From: Arctopsyche grandis
Taxonomy: Eukaryota; Arthropoda; Insecta; Trichoptera; Hydropsychidae
DNA: 64,000 bases
Assembly: GCF_051622035.1 (NCBI RefSeq)
Contig: NC_135360.1
Span: 3,283,501-3,347,500, forward strand
Reading direction: 5' to 3'
Positions 56,799 to 64,000 of the stretch are shown here, in pieces; the first letter of the stretch is position 1, and each line of letters begins with the position of its first letter. The notes below the pieces were generated by a model. The model saw only the letters and a program-made list of their open reading frames with translations, was not told where the DNA came from and made no database searches. The translations under genes and the position numbers were made by a program.

Positions 56799-58085
56799 AT
56801 GCACAGAGGGAAAATTACAAAAGTTGCTTCAGATGATAACATACCAAAAAAGGATACTATTGAAATTCTAGCGGAAGAAATACCATTGCGTAATACCTTA
56901 GATAATGTGTGCTCTACACATTCTGTATTGGACCACAAAACTAATTTCCAACATGATCTTGTGACACAAACGCCTCATACTCAAAAAAATCTGTATAAAT
57001 GTGGCATTTGTTCCAAGTCATTTAATAGGAAAAAATACCTCAGTGCACACATGCATATTCATACTGGCATAAAGTACACGTGTGACATTTGTTTAAAATC
57101 GTTCGCTAAAAAATTTAATCTCGGTGTACACATGAGTGTTCATAGCGGGGTAAAGTCACACAAATGTAACGTTTGTCTAAAATCATTCTCCCAAAAAAAC
57201 TACCTTAAGATACATATGAGCTGCCACTCTGCAGAAAAACCGTTCAAATGTGATATTTATTTAAAGTCATTCTTGCTAAAATTTGATCTACGCGTACACA
57301 TGAATATTCATGCTGGGGTAAGGCCACACAAATGTGACGCTTGTTTAAAATCATTCGCTCGAAAATATCAACTCGTGATACATATGAGTCGCCACTCTGG
57401 AGAAAAACCGTTCAAATGTGATATTTGTCAAAAATCATTTATCATAAAATATTACCTAATGCTACATTTGAGACACCGCTGTGAAGAAAAACCGTTCAAA
57501 TGTCACATCTGTTCAAAATCATTCACTACGAAATTTCACGTCGGTGCACACATGAGCACTCATACTGGAGTTAAGTCATACAAATGTGACATTTGCTTAA
57601 AATCGTTTGTTCATAAGTATTACCTGGTGAAACACATCAGTCGCCACTCTGAAGAAAAACTGTTCAAATGTGACATTTGCTTGAAATCTTCCAAGACAAA
57701 ATCTGACCTCTGTGTACATACGAGTATTCATAGTAGGGTAAAGCCACACAAATGTGACGTTTGTCTAAAATCATTCGTTCAAAAATCTTCACTCGCAAGG
57801 CATTTGAAGTGTCACACTGGAGACAAGACACATAAGTGCGATATTTGTTCAAGATCGTTTTTTCACAAATCTAACCTCGTTGTACACAAGAACATTCATA
57901 CTGGGGTAAAGCCACACAAATGTGATATATGTTCAAGATGCTTTTCTCACAAATCTAACCTCGTTGTACACAAGAATATTCATAGTGAAGTAAAGCCACA
58001 CGAATGTGAAATTTGTGTAAAATCGTTCGCTCAAAAACGTGTCCTTGTAAGACATATGAAACTTCACGCTAAGGAAAAACCTTAG
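56799..58085 (+). CDS. C2H2 zinc-finger exon, intact (copy 2)
   Basis: A 428-codon exon opened by the acceptor TTTTGTAG. The first 66 residues are a charged linker; then come about 13 C2H2 fingers (KCGICSKSFNRKKYLSAHMH onward) to the final CEICVKSFAQKRVLVRHMKL. One finger has CDIY, missing its second Cys, and another ends LRHRC, so two are probably weak. Linkers resemble SGVKPHKC/SGEKPFKC. The exon start aligns with exon 3 of the ZAD gene at 18057, and the ATG at 56799 is the first codon of the exon, so the true start may be in an upstream ZAD exon not seen here. A nuclear DNA-binding protein is the expected product. Confidence 0.82.
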   Translation: MHRGKITKVASDDNIPKKDTIEILAEEIPLRNTLDNVCSTHSVLDHKTNFQHDLVTQTPHTQKNLYKCGICSKSFNRKKYLSAHMHIHTGIKYTCDICLKSFAKKFNLGVHMSVHSGVKSHKCNVCLKSFSQKNYLKIHMSCHSAEKPFKCDIYLKSFLLKFDLRVHMNIHAGVRPHKCDACLKSFARKYQLVIHMSRHSGEKPFKCDICQKSFIIKYYLMLHLRHRCEEKPFKCHICSKSFTTKFHVGAHMSTHTGVKSYKCDICLKSFVHKYYLVKHISRHSEEKLFKCDICLKSSKTKSDLCVHTSIHSRVKPHKCDVCLKSFVQKSSLARHLKCHTGDKTHKCDICSRSFFHKSNLVVHKNIHTGVKPHKCDICSRCFSHKSNLVVHKNIHSEVKPHECEICVKSFAQKRVLVRHMKLHAKEKP

Positions 58086-58459
58086 CAAAAATTTCCTTAT
58101 GAATCATTCGATATCTCATACTGTAAGCTAGAATTGAATATCTCCTATCAGCACATTTGACCACAGGTTACCCCACGGCAACTCCTACGGTCAAAATTTA
58201 GTTCAGAAGTACTAAACATCATTATTATCTTCTTCTTCTAATGCCGAATCAGTATTCGGACTACGGTGTCACGACAACTGGCTCACGGACCTTTCACTCA
58301 ACGGCGTTACGCGAACGAAATTTCTCTCACGCGACAACTGTTGCGTGTCTCTGGTCTACACTTATCTACATACATATGCACACTACACCATATTCAGTGA
58401 CTTCAGAAAAGGATAGGAATCACCAATCTAATTGGTAAAGTTGGAAAATTTGTACATAT

Positions 58460-58924
58460 TGTAACGTAGACATTAGGTGGGTGGCGCTCATGGACCGATG
58501 GTTTACGAGCGCTAATCACCTGATCAATCGTTCGCGCCAAAATGTCCTCGCCGAATGAGTAAGCCGTATGTAACGGCCAATAGGATCGCCTAACTCATCG
58601 ACCAATAGTTTAGTATGTATGTATGTATGTATGTATGTGTGTTGTGCCCAACGGGTATAAATATGGGGCGCTCTCAGCCTGGAGGCCATTCCGACCTGGA
58701 GCGCCGACGGGAGCACACGAATAAACACCTTCTACAATCCTCCTGCGTCTTTCTCTCCGATTCTGGAAGCCCCCTCTTCACGTCCACGCAACAATATTTT
58801 CCTACTTCACCACACATCTACTCGTCTTCAAATTTACATCCACATTGTTTTTCACATCACAATCATTTCGATCTTATCACTCACTCGGGTATATAACGCA
58901 CTCGTAGTGCGTTCTATCGCATAA
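58460..58924 (+). mobile_element. LTR-like block (copy 2)
   Basis: Counterpart of 10141-10591, with a longer (TATG)n run at about 58613-58637 (the minus-strand reading is THIHT-type low complexity). TATA box and AATAAA-type signal are kept. Confidence 0.45.
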
Positions 58925-59533
58925 TATTTCACACAGACAAAATTTGGTCGCGCTGCTTCTCTGCAGTGCAGTCTAAGCTTTATAATGAAGACATTGTTTA
59001 CTTTATTCTTATTTTGTTTATAGTATATTTTTCATACTGATTCTCCTTGTTTTTATATGTTGTGATTTTATATTCATTAATTATAAATTATGAAAATTAT
59101 TTTGCTTTTTTTCTTGACAAACATTGCGATTGATTGGGGCCTATCACACTATCAATATGATCACGTGCTGCACTTGTAAGAATTATGCCATTGATGACAT
59201 ATGTATATACAAACGGGTATCATTTATTGGCCCGCCAAAATTGTCCTATTTTCATACAAATTAGGTATTTATCACGACATTATATGCGAATCATGTTTTT
59301 ATTGTGTGTTTTTGAATGCATTGTACTATTTTTAACGACGCTTGCCCATCTTGCGAGTTATATAAACAAACAGAGAAGTTTTTTTATCGGACATACGTCG
59401 AGCACCAAGCATCAAATACGATGTTCCGTGATCGAGATATTAGTAATGTGCGCGAGGTCGGTTTGTGCGGAATAATCACCGAGCCGTTTTTAATGATTCT
59501 TATTTATATCCGATATTTTTTTTTTAGTTTACA

Positions 59534-60886
59534 ATGGAATTCAAGTACTCAACCACCGAGCGAGGAAAACGATTGTTGATTCACTCAGGATTTGTATATC
59601 ACCATTCGCGCACTTCAAATGGGGTGTCAACATGGAGGTGTAAACAAAATCGCTCTCTGCGGTGCCATTCTAGCATGAAGACCAAGAATGATGTCATCGT
59701 ATGCCAACCGAGCGCCCATTGTCATGAATCCTGCCTTCAGGATATAGAAGCCAACATCGCCAAGAGGAAAATGGTGCAAGCCATGAGTGCAGTCGGCGCC
59801 AATTCCCACGACGTCTTGGGGAGCATCTTATCTGAATTGAGCGATGAAGCACTCGCCTACATGCCAAAAAAAGCATCTCTATCGCGTTATCTTCAAAACC
59901 ACAGAGTAAATAATCAGCCGTCGATCCCTACGACGGCTTCTTTTGAAATTCCTAATAAATATAGTGATTTTGTATTACACGACACGGGCGCCAATGACCC
60001 GGATAGGATTTTGACTTTGGGAGATGTAGATATATTAAATGAACTAAATAAAAGTGTGATCATCGGCGATGGAACTTTCGATACAGTACCACAAATATTT
60101 TTCCATCTATACACGTGGCATGCACGCGTAGGAAACACTTATCCGCCGTGTGTCTACTTTTTATTAAAAAACAAAACCCAAGTGACGTACGAACGTATGT
60201 TCGGTATACTGAAGGAGCTGATTCCCGAACTAGCTCCGACAGTCATTCTATTAGACTTTGAAAAGGCTGCAATAAAAGCAGCTCAAAAATCCTTTACAGG
60301 CAGTGAAATCAAAGGATCCCATTTTCACCTCAATCGAAGCCTGCTAGGAAAAATAAATAACGCAGGCCTAACATCTGAATACAATAATAATCTTGACCGT
60401 AAACTACTTCTGAAATCGTTATCTGCCCTGGCATTTGTGCCAGTTGATGAAGTGAAAACTGTTTTTTCCCTGCTTCATCCTATCTTTCCTGAGGAAAGCT
60501 GCTATCAGGATGTTGTAAATTGCTTTTACACGACATACATCGAAGGCATTGCTGGACGAAATTCACTGTTCCCAATCGCATTGTGGAATCACCATTCGGC
60601 AGCCATTGAACGATCACCCGAAACAACAAATTGCTGCGAAGTGTTCCACAATGCGTTAAATGCGTTGTTCAACTGCAGCCACCCCAGCATGTGGACGTTG
60701 TTGGATGGGCTGCAAAGAGATCTTGCATGCCATAAACTGACGGTGGCCAATATAAGAGCCGGTCGAATCGAGCCAAAAAATTTAAAATTTGAAAGACTCA
60801 TTAGTGCCGTGTCTAGTGTCGTAAGTGGCTATCACCAAACTGATGATAAATTACTATACTTGCGACGTCTAGCTAACCTACAATAA
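59534..60886 (+). CDS. FLYWCH-MULE transposase, intact (copy 2)
   Basis: 450 aa, differing from copy 1 by Val for Ala in the GF(A/V)YHH segment of the FLYWCH finger. D179, D241 and E369 are kept. Both copies being open argues for recent duplication or for constraint. Confidence 0.88.
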   Translation: MEFKYSTTERGKRLLIHSGFVYHHSRTSNGVSTWRCKQNRSLRCHSSMKTKNDVIVCQPSAHCHESCLQDIEANIAKRKMVQAMSAVGANSHDVLGSILSELSDEALAYMPKKASLSRYLQNHRVNNQPSIPTTASFEIPNKYSDFVLHDTGANDPDRILTLGDVDILNELNKSVIIGDGTFDTVPQIFFHLYTWHARVGNTYPPCVYFLLKNKTQVTYERMFGILKELIPELAPTVILLDFEKAAIKAAQKSFTGSEIKGSHFHLNRSLLGKINNAGLTSEYNNNLDRKLLLKSLSALAFVPVDEVKTVFSLLHPIFPEESCYQDVVNCFYTTYIEGIAGRNSLFPIALWNHHSAAIERSPETTNCCEVFHNALNALFNCSHPSMWTLLDGLQRDLACHKLTVANIRAGRIEPKNLKFERLISAVSSVVSGYHQTDDKLLYLRRLANLQ

Positions 60887-61001
60887 TTCTTTTTCCGGTT
60901 TTATGTACTTTTCGTTCTGCAAAAAAATATATTTTGTACATGTTGTAAATATTCAGAAATTTGTTTGTTTTGTTGGAAAATATTGTGTTAATTTGTTTAT
61001 A

Positions 61002-62105
61002 CAGTAGAACCTTGATTATCCGGATTGTTAAAAACAAACACAAATTTTACGATTTAGCTGCTTTGAAATGCGTAGCATACAATTTCGGAAATAAGACGGA
61101 AAAATGAGTTAGTTGTCTTCAAAATTCAATTCTCATAGGACGTCTTAGGAATTCTCTTGAAAATTTGATAGCGATTTAAATAAGTTGTGGCTATTTGCAG
61201 GTACTATATCTGCGACAGGCGCAAAGCCTTCTGCACATGCGCGTGAACTTATAATCCGATTATAATTCCTTACATTTAATGTATGCTAGACTTGTTTATG
61301 ATCAATCGTTCATTATACATGAGGCAAATAAATTTCGCACGTTATTATAATAGATTTATGTCATTTAGCTAGTTCGCGGCTTGTACTTGTATGTAGGTAT
61401 TATACGTTGTATATGATAATAATTTTCTAACTAATAATTAATAATATTAACTTATCTGGATTACATTTTTTACTCTACGTCACTTTACGAGTTCAAACTA
61501 AATTTTAAGAGGTTTAAAACAAAATTTTAACAGTAAACACGCTGACTTTGCGCCTGTCGCAGATATAGTACCTGCAAATAGCCACAACCATTTAAATATT
61601 TATTTTTAATATTACCAATATAGAAAAGAAAACGTGTTGTATTATCATTAAAAGACAAATTAGATATAATCAATGCTTTAAAAAGCGGTGCCTTACGACA
61701 TTTTTTGTCAAATAAATATGGTGTTGGAACGTCAACGATCTCGGATACAAAAAACAAAGTGAAAAATAGTTTTGTAAAAAAATGATGTCACAAGATGGAA
61801 GCTCAGAGCGCAAGGTTATGAAAAAATCAGGAAATGAAGAAGTCGAAGAGTGTATTTTTATGCGGTTCATTCAAAGCTCGGCTGGACAGCCAATATCTGG
61901 TCCATTATTGTATGAAAAGTATTATATATAAAGAACGGCTAACTTTCAGCAAAAATCCATAATTAAATTTCTAACTAAAGAGTAGTATAATATTGATATT
62001 CACATTATTATATGTATATTTAATTATAGACAAATAAAAATGTACACGTATTTCCCAGTCAATTGTGATTTTTTCGATTATCCGGATTTTTCACTATCCG
62101 GACTA
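61002..62105. mobile_element. pogo/Tigger-like remnant (copy 2)
   Basis: The left end reads CAGTAGAACCTTGATTATCC after TA, two substitutions from copy 1. It is interrupted by the MITE at 61183-61589. The direct-orientation TTATCCGGA motif recurs near 62080. Confidence 0.45.
61183..61589. mobile_element. MITE with 9-bp target duplication (copy 2)
   Basis: The 407-bp element begins AGTTGTGGCTATTTGCAGGT and ends GCAAATAGCCACAACC. It is flanked by perfect ATTTAAATA on both sides (61174-61182, 61590-61598). A 9-bp duplication fits Mutator-like elements, and an intact MULE transposase lies 300 bp upstream, but the TIRs of that gene are unknown, so the link is an inference. Confidence 0.9.
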
Positions 62106-62571
62106 TCTTCATTCCCAATTACTGAACTTTCAGGCTTCATTAGAATGTGGATCGGTTGTTGTTGTTTTATGGTAATTTTTGTACGATTATAATTGTGTAT
62201 GTATGTATGTATGTATAGGTTAACCATACATATGTATTCAATACAGTGTGTATTTTGATTTTAGTTAATTTTTGATTAATATGTATGTACATATCATGTA
62301 TTATATGTTCGTGTTGTAAATATTGAGAAATTTGTTCATGAAATGTATTCCCAGTTTATATAATTTATTTTACATATTATCTTCGTTTATACATTTTATT
62401 ATGTTTTAATTTTAATTTTTAATGTCGGTGTTTATGCATAATCGGAAAAAGCTCAAACACCCATTTACAATACAAGAAGATTTGTGTAATATCCATATTT
62501 TATATTATAAATATAAAAATGCATACATATGTTGTGTTTTGTTTTATAGATATACATACATATGTATGTAG

Positions 62572-62857
62572 TGTTGGGATTGAACGAAAGGCTGATGTAT
62601 GGGCTATGGCTGAGAAAGGGTATGTTACGACCGATTGTAGAGAGGGGGATGGAAAAGTGGCAGAGGGCGCGGAAGGACCGCTATTTTACAGTTAGTAGAA
62701 GTTAACCTTCCACTGGGGGCGGTTGGTCGTTAAACCACCGCGTGGTGTCGTTTTAATAAACAACATGACTGAAAACGCACGTGTTTGATCTTCAATTCCA
62801 CCGCCACATCCCATCGTGGTCCTGAATAGCGTCATCTATTCAGGAATTCCACCCACA
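62572..62857 (+). mobile_element. 5' LTR of an LTR retrotransposon
   Basis: The block starts TGTTGGGATTGAACGAAAGG, has TTTTAATAAACAACATGA as polyadenylation region and ends near CCACCCACA. It is directly followed by a primer-binding-site-like TTGGAGGCTCGTCCGGGAT (62859-62877), then gag. Solo LTRs of the same family are at 4028-4295 and 52349-52616, inverted. Confidence 0.8.
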
Positions 62858-62907
62858 ATTGGAGGCTCGTCCGGGATTAGGCGGCAGTTTGAAGACCACG
62901 TGCTACA

Positions 62908-63948
62908 ATGTATCGGAGGAGGAAGCCGACATCTGGTCGTAGGACGTCGAGAGGGGTTCGGGAGAGGGCGATAGAAGAGCCAGTCGCCAGCCGAGCCAAG
63001 CTGACTTTCCAAGACATGGAGGGCGCCGTCCCCATTTTCACCGGAAACGTCGACTATCCGGTAGAAAAGTGGGTGGCGCAGATCGAAGAAGTCGCACACT
63101 CGGCAGGTTGGGGCAGCATGGAAAAGCTGCTGTTTGGGAAACGCCTGGTCAAGGGGGCGGCCGAGAGGTTCCTGCGCATACAAGATGGGGTCTATTCGTG
63201 GGAGAAACTCAAAAGCGCATTACTGGAGGAGTTCGCTCGGATGGTGAGTGGGGCGTCAGTCCATAGGAGGCTGTCCAAGTCGCAGAAAACGTCAGAGGAA
63301 TCGGTCAACGAGTACTTTTACCGGATGCGGGAGATGGCGAGCGTGGGTTCGATCGAGGATCGCGACCTCATGGAATACGTCATCGACGGGATCCCTGGCA
63401 GGTCTTCTATGAAGGGGATGCTGCATGGTGCCCGCAATTTGAAGGAGTTCAGGGACAAGTTGAGCGCCTTCGAAGGGCTGGTGGAAAAGGTAAAGGCAGA
63501 AGAAGCAGCCGCAACCGTAGCCACGGCCAAAGCAGTGCCCGCACCCTCAACTGGAAGCGGCTGGAGACCCAAGGCGAGGACGCCGGCACTGATCGACACA
63601 GGCAGTGAAGACAACCTCGCCGGCGAGAACTTCGTACATCGATGCGGCATCATCACTAGTGAAAGTGTTCCTGTGGTAAGAGACCAATGTAACAGCTCCG
63701 GTGCCATTCGTAGAAAAGCTGCGGAAGGAGTAAGGAGGGCTGATTCGGACTTGAAGGATGGAGAGCAAGAAAAAATCAAAGTGGAACGCGATAAAACGTC
63801 AAAACCACGAGTTCCGATCGAGGTTAAGTTGGAACAGAGTCTGCGGAGGGAAAAAGAAGAACGGGCTTCACAAGAGATGTCTGCTCATGCAGAACCCAAC
63901 GATTCCTGTTACATGGTACATCAAACATGTCACATGGTCAGATGGTGA
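62908..63948 (+). CDS. Gag with stranded protease motif
   Basis: A 346-codon frame from ATG. Residues about 35-200 form a Ty3/gypsy-like retrotransposon Gag (LTFQDMEGAVPIFTGNVDYP, WVAQIEEVAHSAGW, FGKRLVKGAAERFLR, VNEYFYRMREMA). An Ala-rich linker leads into PALIDTGSEDNLAGENF, the active-site motif of a retroviral-type aspartic protease, without the CCHC knuckles usually between them. The rest is charged and ends at a TGA. This suggests an internal deletion fusing gag to the protease start. Capsid assembly is the normal role of Gag. The element continues past the window. Confidence 0.75.
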   Translation: MYRRRKPTSGRRTSRGVRERAIEEPVASRAKLTFQDMEGAVPIFTGNVDYPVEKWVAQIEEVAHSAGWGSMEKLLFGKRLVKGAAERFLRIQDGVYSWEKLKSALLEEFARMVSGASVHRRLSKSQKTSEESVNEYFYRMREMASVGSIEDRDLMEYVIDGIPGRSSMKGMLHGARNLKEFRDKLSAFEGLVEKVKAEEAAATVATAKAVPAPSTGSGWRPKARTPALIDTGSEDNLAGENFVHRCGIITSESVPVVRDQCNSSGAIRRKAAEGVRRADSDLKDGEQEKIKVERDKTSKPRVPIEVKLEQSLRREKEERASQEMSAHAEPNDSCYMVHQTCHMVRW

Positions 63949-64000
63949 GGACCCCCTTAGAGCCTCCAGCGTCGCCGTCTCGAGCTCATTTGGACTATTC

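Larger units (their letters stand above)
48360..62571 (+). repeat. Segmental duplication, copy 2 (direct repeat)
   Basis: Second copy of the block at 1-14604, collinear and same-strand. It keeps the intact 428-codon zinc-finger exon that is broken in copy 1, but has the altered piggyBac C-terminus. Homology runs up to a TATG-rich microsatellite at about 62571, where the LTR retrotransposon starts, so the apparent end is set by that insertion and not necessarily by the duplication breakpoint. Toward the left, copy 2 continues into the 5' part of a Tc1 element whose equivalent in copy 1 would lie before position 1. Confidence 0.95.

Noticed and set aside
63069-63779. Additional frames opposite to or overlapping gag
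   Set aside because: They are shadows produced by the GC-rich gag coding region.

Overview
The window is animal nuclear DNA, most likely from an insect. It is AT-rich and intron-containing, with GT-AG splice sites, a ZAD/C2H2 zinc-finger gene, MADF and BESS domains, tRNA-derived SINEs, jockey-like LINEs, TTAA-flanked piggyBac-type elements and many TATG/TACA microsatellites. ZAD fingers and MADF/BESS proteins point to insects, probably holometabolous; the order cannot be fixed from sequence alone. Most of the window is mobile DNA, often nested, with few host genes.

Layout. (1) Positions 1-14604 and 48360-62571 are a direct segmental duplication offset by about 48.3 kb. Each copy carries a Tc1/mariner end, a piggyBac-type MITE, a full piggyBac transposase gene, a solo LTR, a TTAA-flanked MITE, a BESS-domain exon, a SINE remnant, a C2H2 zinc-finger exon, a second LTR-like block, an intact FLYWCH-MULE transposase and a pogo-like end interrupted by a MITE with a 9-bp target duplication. 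The zinc-finger exon is intact in copy 2 and broken in copy 1; the piggyBac C-terminus is intact in copy 1 and altered in copy 2. (2) Positions 14.9-17.2 kb hold a SINE, LTR-like DNA and a LINE tail. (3) A three-exon ZAD-C2H2 gene lies at 17516-18929. Its 3' flank was split by a pile of insertions (LINE, SINE, opposite-strand LINE, small hairpin-ended element) up to 25918, after which decayed zinc-finger sequence resumes to about 26948. (4) Positions 27-35 kb are a graveyard of MITEs, a repeat array that flips orientation, a solo LTR with a perfect 4-bp TSD, and Tc1, hAT and LINE fragments. (5) Positions 35758-46139 form a large inverted duplication (arms about 4.0 and 3.1 kb, spacer about 3.2 kb). 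The left arm has a complete 10-exon BTB-BACK-Kelch gene on the minus strand (547 aa by my splice model). The right arm has a 7-exon paralogue on the plus strand that lacks the BTB exons. Beside it is a small gene of short symmetric exons, cut in two by the same rearrangement, and a ZMYM1-like hAT relic fills the spacer. (6) Positions 46.2-48.7 kb contain a short tandem repeat, a frameshifted MADF gene, a MITE and a decayed Tc1 element. (7) At 62572 an LTR retrotransposon begins (LTR, primer-binding site, gag with a stranded protease motif) and runs off the window.

The most interesting signal is the Kelch pair. In the sections I compared, their introns are almost identical while the blades differ by clustered, mostly amino-acid-changing substitutions and codon indels. 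This suggests diversifying selection on the substrate-binding face of a Cullin-3-type adaptor. No CRISPR array, rRNA gene or genuine tRNA gene was seen. The stretches not listed as features (about 3330-4026, 5000-5670, 9762-10140, 13310-14580, 31540-31915, 32540-33140, 34170-35757, 38300-38900, 40420-41130) are AT-rich DNA in which I can support no gene.
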